Below are positions 53,105 to 63,139 of a stretch of DNA of 64,000 bases, in pieces (within the stretch, counting starts at the first letter, position 1; every line of letters starts with the position of its first letter). The notes below the pieces were generated by a model. The model worked only from the letters and a program-made list of their open reading frames with translations. It was not told the origin of the DNA and ran no database searches. The position numbers were made by a program, and so were the translations under genes. Origin of the DNA: Erythrobacter sp. (GTDB lineage: Bacteria; Pseudomonadota; Alphaproteobacteria; Sphingomonadales; Sphingomonadaceae); NCBI GenBank assembly GCA_025698865.1, contig JAILWQ010000002.1:518385-582384 (forward strand), written 5' to 3'.

Positions 53105-53179
53105 GCTGCTGTAGCTCAGTGGTAGAGCGCACCCTTGGTAAGGGTGAGGCCGGGAGTTCAATCCTCCCCAGCAGCACCA
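53105..53179 (+). tRNA. tRNA-Thr (anticodon GGU), encoded CCA
   Basis: GCTGCTG...CAGCAGC acceptor stem, CACCC-TTGGTAA-GGGTG anticodon arm (GGT), GGGAGTTCAATCCTCCC T-arm, 3' CCA. Confidence 0.96.
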
Positions 53180-53267
53180 TTCACCTCCATTTCCGTTTGC
53201 AACGCTGTCGCGCCTTGCGTGCGCTACGCGCATCGGCCACGCCCCTTCGCGACAGGAGGTGGCGACG

Positions 53268-54437
53268 ATGGAATTTCAGCTTACCGAGCAGCAGCGCGAT
53301 CTGCAGGAGGCAGCGCGCAAGTTCGCGCGAGGCGAACTGCCCGATCTCGCGCGCGAGATGGAGGAGAAGGACATTCCCGTCCCCTCCGAAATGATGCGCC
53401 GCTATGGCGAGCAGGGCTTTCTCGGCGTCAATCTGCCGGAAAAATATGGCGGGCTGGGCCTCGGCCATCTCGAGGCACTGCTGGTGCTCGAGCAGTTCGC
53501 CATGATTGGCAATGCGGTCGCCTTTCCGGTGTTCGAGGCGCTGGTCGGCCCGGTCCGCGCGATCGCGCTGTTCGGCACCGATTCGCTGCGCCAGCGGATC
53601 ATCCCCAAGGTGACGCGGGGCGAGGCGACGGTGGCCGTGTCCATGTCGGAACCCGATGCCGGCACCGCGCTGACCGACCTTTCCACCCGGGCGCGCGAAG
53701 AGGGCGGCCAGTTCGTGCTCGACGGCACCAAGCGCTGGACCAGCGGGGCGGGCCACGCGCAATATTACGTGGTCTATTGCCGCATGTCTGACGCGCCGGG
53801 CGCCAAGGGGATCGGTGCGCTGGTGGTCAACAAGGACATGGACGGCGTCAGCTTCGGCAAGCGCGAGAAGCTGATGGGGTTCCGCGGGATCGACACGCGC
53901 GACATCACGTTCGACGGGGTCGAGGTGCCCAAGGACAACCTCGTGGTCGAGGCGGGCGGTTTCGGCCGGCTGATGGCGGCCTTCGGGTTGGAGCGCTGCG
54001 GCAATGCGACGCAGAGCCTGGGCCTTGCCGCCGCCGCGCTGGAGCAGGCGACCGAATACGTCCAGCAGCGCGAGGCCTTCGGCAAGCCGATCGTCGATTT
54101 CCAGTCGGTGCAGCTGCGGCTCGCCGAAATGGCGATGCAGGTCGAGGCGGCGCGGCTGCTGATCTACCGCGCGGCGGCCAATGCGGCGCAGCAGGACAAT
54201 GGCCTGCCGAGCGTGTTCGAGAGCAGCGTCGCCAAATGCTACGCCAACGAGATCGTCCGCTCGGTCACCGCCAACGGGATGCAGGTGATGGGCGGTTACG
54301 GCTATCACTCGGAATACGGGATGGAGCAGCGCGTGCGCGACGGTTTCGCCTGGGGCATCGCGGGCGGCACAACCGACATTCAGAAGACCAATATCGCTGC
54401 CGCCATCATCGGCCGGCGTTTCGACCAGCGACAATGA
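53268..54437 (+). CDS. Acyl-CoA dehydrogenase
   Basis: 'MEFQLTEQQRDLQEAARKFARGEL', 'QVMGGYGYHSEYGMEQRVRDGFAWGIAGGTTDIQKTNIA'; RBS AGGAGG 8 nt before ATG. Confidence 0.95.
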   Translation: MEFQLTEQQRDLQEAARKFARGELPDLAREMEEKDIPVPSEMMRRYGEQGFLGVNLPEKYGGLGLGHLEALLVLEQFAMIGNAVAFPVFEALVGPVRAIALFGTDSLRQRIIPKVTRGEATVAVSMSEPDAGTALTDLSTRAREEGGQFVLDGTKRWTSGAGHAQYYVVYCRMSDAPGAKGIGALVVNKDMDGVSFGKREKLMGFRGIDTRDITFDGVEVPKDNLVVEAGGFGRLMAAFGLERCGNATQSLGLAAAALEQATEYVQQREAFGKPIVDFQSVQLRLAEMAMQVEAARLLIYRAAANAAQQDNGLPSVFESSVAKCYANEIVRSVTANGMQVMGGYGYHSEYGMEQRVRDGFAWGIAGGTTDIQKTNIAAAIIGRRFDQRQ

Positions 54438-54496
54438 TCGCGGTTCGATCAGCGACAATATTGATCGCGCGCACTGTATTGGCTAGATAGGACACC

Positions 54497-54994
54497 ATGG
54501 AGCATACAGATGCGCTGCCGGCCGCGCCGGTGGACGGAACCGGCCTCAGCTCGCTCGATCCGCGATATCGCACGGTGCTGCGGATCGTGGGGATGATCTG
54601 GTCGATCCCGGTGCTGATCGCCGCGACGGTGCCGGGTATCACGATCGCGAACTGGTCGCTCTATGCCGCGATCCCGGCGGTGCTGGTGGTCGGCCTTCTG
54701 ATCCTGCGCTTCCCATCGCGGCGCTGGGCGGCGCGGGGTTACTCGCTGGCAGATGAACGGCTGCGGGTGGTGAGCGGCATCATGTTCCGTTCGGACACGG
54801 TGGTTCCCTTCGGGCGGGTCCAGCATATCGACGTGGGGCAGGGGCCGCTGGAGCGGGCCTTCGATCTCGCCACACTAACCGTGCATACGGCCGGGACGCA
54901 CAATTCCTCGGTCGCGCTGCCGGGGCTGGCGCACGAGGACGCGCTGGCGATGCGAGAGACGATCCGCGCCGCGATCCGGCGCGACACGTTGTGA
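54497..54994 (+). CDS. PH domain-containing membrane protein (YdbS/bPH2-like)
   Basis: TM pair followed by 'YSLADERLRVVSGIMFRSDTVVPFGRVQHIDVGQGPLERAFDLATLTVHTAG'. Confidence 0.9.
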   Translation: MEHTDALPAAPVDGTGLSSLDPRYRTVLRIVGMIWSIPVLIAATVPGITIANWSLYAAIPAVLVVGLLILRFPSRRWAARGYSLADERLRVVSGIMFRSDTVVPFGRVQHIDVGQGPLERAFDLATLTVHTAGTHNSSVALPGLAHEDALAMRETIRAAIRRDTL

Positions 54995-56511
54995 ATGTGC
55001 ACGCCGGTACGGGCGCCGGGATGTCGGGCGAGGCGCGGCGGACCGACCCGCGCAGCTTCGCGGTGAAGGGTCTGGGGATGCTGACCCAACTCGCCCTTCC
55101 GCTCGGCCTTGCCAGCGTCACCATTCTCGACGACGGCGATGTGGGCGATCTGATTGCCTATTTCCTGCCTGTCGTGCTGGCCGTGATCGGTGCGAATTTC
55201 CTTTTCGCCTGGCTCGGCTGGCGGCGTTTTACCTATCAGGTGAACCCGGCGGATATCCGGGTGGAAAGCGGTGTCGTCTCGCGCCAGGCGCGCTCCGTTC
55301 CGTTTGAACGCATCCAGGATGTCAGCCTCGAACAGCGTCCAATTCCGCGCATTTTTGGTCTAGTCGAGGTAAAGTTCGAGACAGGCGCGGGCGGAAAGGA
55401 CGAACTTTCGCTCGCCTATCTTTCCGAAGCCGAGGGCGAGCGGCTGCGCGAACTGGTCCGCTCGCGCCGCGATGGCGAAACGGTCGGGATGGCGGACGAG
55501 ATCCGGAGCGAGCCGGACAGCGAGCTGCTGTTCGCCATGGGGCCGCGCCGGGTGGTGACCTTCGGCCTGTTCGAATTCTCGCTGATCGTCGTCGCGGGGT
55601 TTGCGGGCTTCGCGCAGCAATTCGATTTCCTCCTGCCCTTCGACCTGTGGGATTTCGACGAGTGGCAGGCGCGGCTCGCCGGGCCGGGGCGCTGGCTGGC
55701 GGGGCTGGGCTTCGCGGCGCAGGTCGCCGGCGCCCTCATCGCCGCGGCAACCTTGCTGGCGGTCGGGTTCGGCACCGGGCTGATCCGCACCGTCCTGCGC
55801 GAATGGGATTTCCGGCTGGAGCGGACCGACAAGGGCCTGCGCCGCCGCCGGGGCCTCTTGACCCGGACCGACGTGGTCATGCCGGTTCACCGGGTGCAGG
55901 CGCTGCGGATCGGCACCGGGTTCCTGCGCAAGTATTTCGGCTGGCACCGGCTCGGCGTGGTCAGCCTGGCGCAGGACAGCGGCAACGCCAATCACGACGT
56001 CGCGCCCTTCGCGCAGATGGCGGAGATCGCGCCGATCGTCGCGACCACCGGCTTCGCCCTGCCGCCCGCCGGTCTCGACTGGCAGCGCGGCGACCGGCGC
56101 TACCGCATCGACCGGTTCGTGCTCGGTGGCATCGTGCTCGGCGCCCTTGCGATCGCCCTCGCATTCTCGCCGCGCCCGGAGCTTCTCGCCATTCCGCTGG
56201 TCGGGATTCTCGCCATTGCGCTGGTCGAGTTTCACGACTGGCACTTTTCCGCCAACGCGCTCGACCCGAGGCAGGTCTATGTCCGCCGCAGCTGGCTCTC
56301 GCCGAAGACGTCGATCGCCAGCCGCGTGAAGCTGCAATCGGTCGAGATCGCGCAGGGCCCGATCGCGCGCCATCGCGGATATGCGACGCTCCATCTCGGC
56401 CTTGCCGGGGGCCGGCTCAGCATAAGGGGCATCGGGCAGGAGCGGGCCGGCAAGTTGCGCGACGCCATTCTCGCCTCGATCGCAAAAACCGATTTCAGCG
56501 AGCTTGTCTAG
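54991..56511 (+). CDS. PH domain-containing membrane protein (YdbT/bPH2-like, multiple bPH2 units)
   Basis: 'DIRVESGVVSRQARSVPFERIQDVSLEQRPIPRIFGLVEVKFETG' and a second unit 'RRRGLLTRTDVVMPVHRVQALRIGTGFLRKYFGWHRLGVVSL'; 4-bp overlap with preceding gene. Confidence 0.9.
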   Translation: MNVHAGTGAGMSGEARRTDPRSFAVKGLGMLTQLALPLGLASVTILDDGDVGDLIAYFLPVVLAVIGANFLFAWLGWRRFTYQVNPADIRVESGVVSRQARSVPFERIQDVSLEQRPIPRIFGLVEVKFETGAGGKDELSLAYLSEAEGERLRELVRSRRDGETVGMADEIRSEPDSELLFAMGPRRVVTFGLFEFSLIVVAGFAGFAQQFDFLLPFDLWDFDEWQARLAGPGRWLAGLGFAAQVAGALIAAATLLAVGFGTGLIRTVLREWDFRLERTDKGLRRRRGLLTRTDVVMPVHRVQALRIGTGFLRKYFGWHRLGVVSLAQDSGNANHDVAPFAQMAEIAPIVATTGFALPPAGLDWQRGDRRYRIDRFVLGGIVLGALAIALAFSPRPELLAIPLVGILAIALVEFHDWHFSANALDPRQVYVRRSWLSPKTSIASRVKLQSVEIAQGPIARHRGYATLHLGLAGGRLSIRGIGQERAGKLRDAILASIAKTDFSELV

Positions 56512-56810
56512 CCCGCGTGGAGCTCGCTCCATTCCGGGTGCCGCTTGAACTGCGCGGCGACGTAGGAACAGGCGGGCCGGACGGTAAAGCCTTGCTCCTT
56601 CGCATCCTCGATCAGCGCATTGACCAGCTTTTCCGCAATGCCCCGTCCGCGCATGGAAGGCGGCACGCCGGTGTGATCGGCGACGCGCACGTTTTCGCCG
56701 CCCGGATGCCAGGTCAGTTCGCCAGCGTGCTCGCCCCCGGCCGTGCGGGCGCGGTATTCGCCGCCGCCGGGATTGTCGCGGTGTTCGATAGTGATGTCGG
56801 TGCTGCTCAT
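56508..56810 (-). CDS. GNAT-like N-acetyltransferase (YjdJ-type)
   Basis: 'HTGVPPSMRGRGIAEKLVNALIEDAKEQGFTVRPACSYVAAQFKRHPEW'. Confidence 0.9.
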   Translation of the reverse strand: MSSTDITIEHRDNPGGGEYRARTAGGEHAGELTWHPGGENVRVADHTGVPPSMRGRGIAEKLVNALIEDAKEQGFTVRPACSYVAAQFKRHPEWSELHAG

Positions 56811-56857
56811 GATGTCTCCTTCTTGCACTCAATCGCTGCGTCTCTAAGGGCGTTCCC

Positions 56858-57865
56858 ATGACCCGCCCCCGCCAGTTCCTCTCCGACAATTCCGCCGCCG
56901 TGCATCCCCGCCTGTGGGAGGCGATGCGCGCCGCCGATGAAGCGCAGACGCCCTATGACGGCGATGCGCTGTCGCAGGAGCTGGACGCGCGCTTCGGCGA
57001 GACCTTCGGCCGCGACTGCGCGGCGCTGTGGGTGGCGACCGGGACGGCGGCCAACTGCCTCGCGCTCGCCACCATGGTCCAGCCGCATGGCGGCGTCGTC
57101 TGCCACCGCGAGGCGCATATCGAGATGGACGAGGGCGGGGCGCCCGGCTTCTATCTCCACGGCGCCAAGCTGCTGCTGGCCGAAGGCGAGAGCGCGAAAC
57201 TGACACCCGAGACGATCCGCGCGGTGATCGACGCGATCCGCGACGACGTGCACCAGGTCCAGCCGCACGCGATCTCGATCACGCAGGCGAGCGAATATGG
57301 CTGCGCCTACCGGCCCGGCGAAGTCGCCGGAATCGCCGAACTGGCGCGCAGCCGCGGCCTGGGCTTCCACATGGACGGCGCACGCTTCGCCAATGCCACC
57401 GCCTTTCTCGGCTGTTCGGCGGGCGAGGCGGCGAAGGATGTCGATGCGCTCAGCTTCGGCTGCGTCAAGAATGGCGGGATGAACGCCGAGGCGATCCTGT
57501 TCTTCGACGAGGGGCTGGCCGATGTCGCCCGCTATCGCCGCAAGCGCGCCGGGCATTTGCAGTCCAAGGGCCGCTTCCTCGCCGCCCAGCTTCTCGCCAT
57601 GCTCGAGGGCGATCTGTGGCTCGAAAACGCGCGGCAGGCCAATGCCGCGGCGCAGGAGATCGCCGGGGCGTGCGGCGAGCGGCTGATGCACCCGGTCGAG
57701 GCGAACGAGCTGTTCGTGCGCTGCACGACCGAGGAGCGAGAGGCGCTGCGGGCACAGGGCTTCGAATTCTACGACTGGGGGCCGGATGCGGCGCGGCTCG
57801 TCACGGCATGGGACACGCGCGAGGACGACGCGCTGGCGCTGGCGAAGGCCGTCTCCGGACTATGA
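56858..57865 (+). CDS. Low-specificity L-threonine aldolase family / beta-eliminating lyase
   Basis: 'TRPRQFLSDNSAAVHPRLWEAM', 'LGFHMDGARFANATAFLG', 'DALSFGCVKNGGMNAEAILFF'. Confidence 0.88.
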   Translation: MTRPRQFLSDNSAAVHPRLWEAMRAADEAQTPYDGDALSQELDARFGETFGRDCAALWVATGTAANCLALATMVQPHGGVVCHREAHIEMDEGGAPGFYLHGAKLLLAEGESAKLTPETIRAVIDAIRDDVHQVQPHAISITQASEYGCAYRPGEVAGIAELARSRGLGFHMDGARFANATAFLGCSAGEAAKDVDALSFGCVKNGGMNAEAILFFDEGLADVARYRRKRAGHLQSKGRFLAAQLLAMLEGDLWLENARQANAAAQEIAGACGERLMHPVEANELFVRCTTEEREALRAQGFEFYDWGPDAARLVTAWDTREDDALALAKAVSGL

Positions 57866-58821
57866 GTGGCAGCCCGACGGGTGAGACCCCGACGGGCGAG
57901 ACGCTGCTCGCCCCGCGCAATCTCGTCGCCTTCCTGCTGGTCAGCCTGATCTGGGGCGGCACCTGGCTGGTGATCCGCGACCAGATTTCCACCGTGCCCG
58001 CGCAATGGTCGATCGTCTGGCGCTTCGTCGCGGCGACGCTCGGCATGTTCGCGCTGGCGAAATGGCGGGGCGAGCCGGTGCGGCTGCCCAGAGGCGGCCA
58101 GCGCTGGGCGATGGCGCTGGGCCTGATGCAGTTCACGCTCAATTTCACCTTCGTCTACAATGCCGAGAGGTTCATCACCTCGGGGCTGGTCGCGGTGATG
58201 TTCGCCCTGCTGGTCGTGCCCAACGCCATTCTGGGCCGCATCCTGCTCAAGCAGCCGATCCGGCGCGAATTCGTCATCGGCTCCTCGATCGCCGCGATCG
58301 GCATCGGCTTCCTGTTCTTCCAGGAATGGCGCGCCTCGCCCGCGACGCTCGAAGAGGTGCTGCTGGGGGCGGGGCTGACCGTCGCCGGGATACTCTCGGC
58401 CAGTTCGGCCAACATCATCCAGGCGCTCGACGAGGCCAAGCGGCTGCCCTTCCTCACCCTGCTCGCCTGGTCGATGCTGTGGGGGGTGGTCATCAACGCC
58501 GCGATGGCGCTGGTGCTGTCCGGGCCGCCGGTGTTCGATCCGCGCCCGGCCTATGTCATGGGGACGCTCTATCTCGGCCTGATGGGATCGGTGGTGACCT
58601 TCCCGCTCTATTACGGCTTGGTGCGCAAGGTCGGGGCGGGGCAGGCGGCCTATACCAGCGTGATCGTGCCGGTGGTGGCGATGGCGCTCTCGACCCTGTT
58701 CGAAGGCTATGTCTGGGGGCCGGTGCCGATCATCGGCGGCGTGCTGACGCTGGGCGGCATGTTCGTCGCCATGCGCGCCCGCGCAGCCCCGCCGCCTAGG
58801 CGCGCTGTTCCTGAGCCCTGA
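57862..58821 (+). CDS. DMT superfamily (EamA) transporter
   Basis: 'NLVAFLLVSLIWGGTWLVIRDQISTVPAQWSIVWRFVAATLGMFAL'; 4-bp overlap with preceding gene. Confidence 0.92.
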   Translation: MSGSPTGETPTGETLLAPRNLVAFLLVSLIWGGTWLVIRDQISTVPAQWSIVWRFVAATLGMFALAKWRGEPVRLPRGGQRWAMALGLMQFTLNFTFVYNAERFITSGLVAVMFALLVVPNAILGRILLKQPIRREFVIGSSIAAIGIGFLFFQEWRASPATLEEVLLGAGLTVAGILSASSANIIQALDEAKRLPFLTLLAWSMLWGVVINAAMALVLSGPPVFDPRPAYVMGTLYLGLMGSVVTFPLYYGLVRKVGAGQAAYTSVIVPVVAMALSTLFEGYVWGPVPIIGGVLTLGGMFVAMRARAAPPPRRAVPEP

Positions 58822-59590
58822 TCGCGGCCAGCCCCTCGCGAAAGGTGGGGTAGGCGGGGCTCCAGCCGAGCACGCGCTTCGCTTTGCCGTTGGCGACGCG
58901 GCGGTTCTCGGCATAGAAGCCGCGCGCCATGGGCGACAGGCCCGCCTCGTCCATGGTCTGGAGCGGCGGCGGTTCGAGGCCGAGCAGGCGGCAGGCTTCC
59001 TCGGTCACGGCATTGTGGCTCGCGGGAAGGTCGTCGCCGAGATTGTAGGCGCCGGGCGGTGCGTCCCCTTCGATAACCGCGACCACGCCCGCGACGATAT
59101 CCTCGACATGGATGCGGCTGAACACCTGGTCCGGCAGATCGATGCGGTGTGCTTTGCCCTCGCGCACCTTGTCGAGCGCGCTGCGCCCCGGTCCGTAGAT
59201 GCCGGGCAGGCGAAAGGCCCGCGCGCCCAGCGCCAGCCAGCGGGCGTCGCATTCGGCGCGGGCGCTGCGCCGGCCGCCGCCCGTCGGGCTGGCCTCGTCG
59301 ACCCAGGCCCCGGCGGCATCGCCGTAGACGCCGGTGGAGGACAGATAGGCGAGGGACAGGCCATCGAGATCGCGGCCGTAGCGATCGAGCACCGGGTCGT
59401 TGCCATCGGCGGGAGGGACGGAGGAAAGGACCTGATCGCTCTCGCGCATAGCGCGGCGCACGGCATCCTCGTCCGCGAAGGCGACATTGCCCGAACTGCC
59501 CGTCGCATCCACGCGCCAGCCGCGCGCTTCCATGCTTTCCGCGATGCGGGCGGCGGTGTAGCCGAGCCCGAAAATGAACAAACGCGCCAT
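58796..59590 (-). CDS. SDR/NAD-dependent epimerase family protein (YeeZ-like)
   Basis: 'MARLFIFGLGYTAARIAESMEARGWRVDATG', 'LAYLSSTGVYGDAAGAWVDEASPT'. Confidence 0.88.
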   Translation of the reverse strand: MARLFIFGLGYTAARIAESMEARGWRVDATGSSGNVAFADEDAVRRAMRESDQVLSSVPPADGNDPVLDRYGRDLDGLSLAYLSSTGVYGDAAGAWVDEASPTGGGRRSARAECDARWLALGARAFRLPGIYGPGRSALDKVREGKAHRIDLPDQVFSRIHVEDIVAGVVAVIEGDAPPGAYNLGDDLPASHNAVTEEACRLLGLEPPPLQTMDEAGLSPMARGFYAENRRVANGKAKRVLGWSPAYPTFREGLAAIRAQEQRA

Positions 59591-59640
59591 AGAGGCGTAA
59601 TAGCTGGAAACACGCTCCGCGAAAGGACCGCTTCGCCTCC

Positions 59641-62283
59641 ATGGATATCGCCCGCACCCCCTCGACTCCCGACGGAAACCCGCAGCTCGCCGACGCCGCG
59701 CCCGAACCCAAGGCGCCGCCCGAGATCCGGCGCGAGGATTACACGCCCTTCCCCTGGCTGATCCCGGCGACGCGGCTGGAGTTCGAACTGGGGCTGGAGA
59801 CGACCCGCGTCACCGCGACGCTGGAAATCGAGCGGAACCCCGCCGCAGACCGCTCGCCGACGATCCGGCTGAACGGCGACGGGCTGGAACTCGTGGAGCT
59901 GCATTGCGACGACGAGCCCTGCACGGGCCACATGATGGATGGCGACGATCTGGTCGTCACGCTGGAAGGTGACAGCCACGTTCTGCGGATCGTGACCGAG
60001 ATTGACCCCGGTGCGAATTCGCAGCTGATGGGCCTCTATGCCTCGAACGGGATGCTGTGCACGCAATGCGAGGCGGAAGGGTTCCGCCGCATCACCTTCT
60101 TCCCCGACCGGCCCGACGTGCTCTCGGTCTATACCGTTCGGATGGACGCGCCCGAGGAGCAGTTCCCGGTCCTGCTCAGCAACGGCAACCGCACCGGCAC
60201 CGGCAAGGCCAAGGACGGGATGCACTGGGCGGTGTGGCACGATCCCTGGCCCAAGCCCTCCTATCTCTTCGCGCTGGTGGCGGGCGATCTGGTCGCGCGC
60301 GAGGACTGCTTCACGACGATGTCGGGCAAGGAGGTCGATCTCGCGATCTGGGTGCGCAAGGACGATCTGCCGCGCACGGCCCATGCGATGGAAAGCCTCA
60401 AGCGCTCCATGACATGGGACGAGGAGACCTTCGGCCGCGAATACGATCTCGACGTTTTCAACATCGTCGCGGTGGGCGATTTCAACATGGGGGCGATGGA
60501 GAACAAGGGCCTCAACGTCTTCAACACCAAATACGTGCTGGCCGACGAGGAAACCGCGACCGACGGCGATTTCGACGCCATCGAGGGCGTGATCGGGCAC
60601 GAATATTTCCACAACTGGTCGGGCAACCGGATCACCTGCCGCGACTGGTTCCAGCTCAGCCTCAAGGAAGGCTTCACCGTGCTGCGCGACCAGCTGTTCA
60701 GCCAGGACATGCATTCCGAGGCGGTCAAGCGGATCGAGGACGTGCGCGTGCTGCGCAGCGTGCAGTTTCCCGAGGACAGCGGCCCGCTCGCTCACCCGAT
60801 CCGGCCCGACAGCTATCGCGAGATCAGCAATTTCTATACCTCCACGGTCTACAACAAGGGGGCTGAGGTAATCCGGATGATGCGCTCGATGGCCGGGCCG
60901 GAGCGGTTCCGGAAGGGTACCGACCTCTATTTCGAGCGGCATGACGGCGAGGCCGCGACCTGCGAGGATTTCGTCCGCGCGATCGAGGAAGGGGCGGAGC
61001 TCGACCTCGGCCATTTCCGTCTGTGGTATTCGCAGGCGGGCACCCCGCGGGTGAAAGTCGCGCTGACCCATTCAGGCGAGACAGCCAGCCTTGCCCTGTC
61101 GCAGGAGGTCCCGCCGACGCCGGGCCAGCCCGACAAGCAGGCGATGCCGATCCCGCTGCGGATCGCGCTGTTCGACCGCGCGACGGGCGAAAGCGCGGGC
61201 GAGGAACTGGTCATGCTCGACAGTGACGAGACGACGCTGCGCTTCGACGGGTTCGCCGAGAAGCCTGTCCTCTCGATCAATCGCGGCTTCACCGCCCCGG
61301 TCCGGATCGAACGCGAGATCGCGCGCGAGGACCTCGCCTTCCTCGCCCGCAACGACGACGATCCCTTCGCCCGGTCCGAGGCGATGCAGGACCTCGTGGT
61401 CGGCCATCTGCTCGAGGCGGCGGACGGCGGTCCCGCCGAGGGCGCGAGCGAAGCGATCGCCGGCGCGCTGGGCGAGATCTTGAAGGACGAGGCGATCGAC
61501 AACCTGATGCGCGGCGAGCTGATGATGCTGCCGGGCGTCACCTATCTGATGGATCAGGTCCTGCTCGCCGATCCGGGCAAAATCTTCGCCGCGCGCGAAG
61601 CGCTGAAGGCCGATCTCGGCACGCGGCTGGGCAAGGAGCTGGAGGCGCTGCACCAGCGTGCCAGCGCCGTGCCCTTCTCGCACGATCCGGCGGCCAAGGG
61701 CGCGCGCAAGGTCGGGACCATGGCGCTGACCTATCTCGCCGCATCCGATCCGCAGCGCGCCGCCGACCTTGCCGCCGCGCAATATGATTCGGCCGACAAC
61801 ATGACCGACCGGCAGGGCGCGCTGATGGTGCTGAGCGGGATCGACAGCGCTGCGCGGAGCGACCGGCTGCTCGATTTCTACGACCGCTTCGAAGGCAATG
61901 CGCTGGTGATCGACAAGTGGTTCTCGCTCCAGGCGTCGTCGCTCCACCCGGACGTGATCGAGCATGTGAAGGCGCTAGCCGATCATCCCGATTTCACGCT
62001 GCGCAATCCCAACCGCGCCCGCTCGCTCTACATGGCCTTCACGGGCACGCCGCAGGGCTTCCACGCGGCGAGCGGGGAGGGCTACCGGATGATCGCGGAC
62101 CTCATTCTGGCGCTCGACCCGATCAATGCGCAGACCGCCGCGCGATTCGTACCCGCCCTCGGCCGCTGGCGGCGGATCGAGGAGGGGCGCGCCGCGCTGA
62201 TGCGCGAACAGCTCCAGCGCATCGCCGATGCGCCCAAGCTCTCGCGCGACACCTACGAGCAGGTCACGCGTTCCCTTGGCTGA
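59641..62283 (+). CDS. pepN: Aminopeptidase N (M1 family)
   Basis: 'GAMENKGLNVFN', 'VIGHEYFHNWSGNRITCRDWFQLSLKEGFTVLRDQ' HEXXH. Confidence 0.96.
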   Translation: MDIARTPSTPDGNPQLADAAPEPKAPPEIRREDYTPFPWLIPATRLEFELGLETTRVTATLEIERNPAADRSPTIRLNGDGLELVELHCDDEPCTGHMMDGDDLVVTLEGDSHVLRIVTEIDPGANSQLMGLYASNGMLCTQCEAEGFRRITFFPDRPDVLSVYTVRMDAPEEQFPVLLSNGNRTGTGKAKDGMHWAVWHDPWPKPSYLFALVAGDLVAREDCFTTMSGKEVDLAIWVRKDDLPRTAHAMESLKRSMTWDEETFGREYDLDVFNIVAVGDFNMGAMENKGLNVFNTKYVLADEETATDGDFDAIEGVIGHEYFHNWSGNRITCRDWFQLSLKEGFTVLRDQLFSQDMHSEAVKRIEDVRVLRSVQFPEDSGPLAHPIRPDSYREISNFYTSTVYNKGAEVIRMMRSMAGPERFRKGTDLYFERHDGEAATCEDFVRAIEEGAELDLGHFRLWYSQAGTPRVKVALTHSGETASLALSQEVPPTPGQPDKQAMPIPLRIALFDRATGESAGEELVMLDSDETTLRFDGFAEKPVLSINRGFTAPVRIEREIAREDLAFLARNDDDPFARSEAMQDLVVGHLLEAADGGPAEGASEAIAGALGEILKDEAIDNLMRGELMMLPGVTYLMDQVLLADPGKIFAAREALKADLGTRLGKELEALHQRASAVPFSHDPAAKGARKVGTMALTYLAASDPQRAADLAAAQYDSADNMTDRQGALMVLSGIDSAARSDRLLDFYDRFEGNALVIDKWFSLQASSLHPDVIEHVKALADHPDFTLRNPNRARSLYMAFTGTPQGFHAASGEGYRMIADLILALDPINAQTAARFVPALGRWRRIEEGRAALMREQLQRIADAPKLSRDTYEQVTRSLG

Positions 62284-62947
62284 CCTGCTGCGTTCCGATG
62301 CGCTGGCGGTGCCGCACGGTTTCTCGACCCGCAGCGGCGTGGTGGCGGACGACATCCTGCCCGGCGCGCCGCTGGTGCTGGCGAGGCAGGTCCATTCCCC
62401 GGACGTGGTCACGGTCGATTCGCTCTGGGCACGGGACAACGCGCCCGAGGCCGACGCGCTCGTCACCGCCCGTCCCGGCATCGTGCTCGGCATCGTGACC
62501 GCCGATTGCGCGCCGGTACTGCTGTGCGACCGGGAGGCGGGCGTGATCGGCGCGGCCCATGCCGGCTGGCGCGGGGCGAAGGGCGGGGTGCTGGCCAACA
62601 CCGTCGCCGCGATGGAGGCGCTCGGCGCGCGGGCCGCGCGTATGGCGGCGGCGATCGGCCCCTGTATCGCCCAGCCGAGTTACGAGGTCGATGCCGCGTT
62701 CCGCGCGGGCTTTTCCGAGGAGGACGGCCGATTCTTCGCGTCGGGACGCGAGGGGCATTTCCAGTTCGACCTGCCCGGATATGTCGAAAGGCTTCTGCAA
62801 GACGCGGGGGTCGCAACGGTCGATCTGCTCGCCCTCGACACCTATGCCGGGGAGGGCCGCTTCTTCTCCTATCGCCGCGCGACCCACCGGGGCGAGGAGA
62901 CCGGCGGGCGGCAGACAAGTGTCATCGGAATGCATCAAACCGGCTGA
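62276..62947 (+). CDS. pgeF: Polyphenol oxidase family / peptidoglycan editing factor PgeF (YfiH)
   Basis: 'HGFSTRSGVVADD', 'VTADCAPVLLCDREAGVIGAAHAGWRGAKGGVL', 'GPCIAQPSYEV'. TTG start at 62276 likely, overlapping the pepN 3' end. Confidence 0.9.
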   Translation: MADLLRSDALAVPHGFSTRSGVVADDILPGAPLVLARQVHSPDVVTVDSLWARDNAPEADALVTARPGIVLGIVTADCAPVLLCDREAGVIGAAHAGWRGAKGGVLANTVAAMEALGARAARMAAAIGPCIAQPSYEVDAAFRAGFSEEDGRFFASGREGHFQFDLPGYVERLLQDAGVATVDLLALDTYAGEGRFFSYRRATHRGEETGGRQTSVIGMHQTG

Positions 62948-63139
62948 GCCCGGCCAAAATGGCGGTTGGCAAGTTTCGGCCCAGCGGCTAGAGGCCCGTT
63001 CCAAACTGGCCTGCGCGCGCCACACGGGGGCTCTTCACGGAGTTGCGCTTGCGGAGCCGGGGTCGAAATTTCTCGCGGGAATTCGTCGCCGACCGGCAGG
63101 CGGGCATCGCAGGCAAAGTACAACAAGGCATAGGGGCCG

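Noticed and set aside
59005-61071. 688-aa minus-strand ORF opposite pepN
   Set aside because: Antisense to a confident aminopeptidase N and then a shadow frame of the SDR gene
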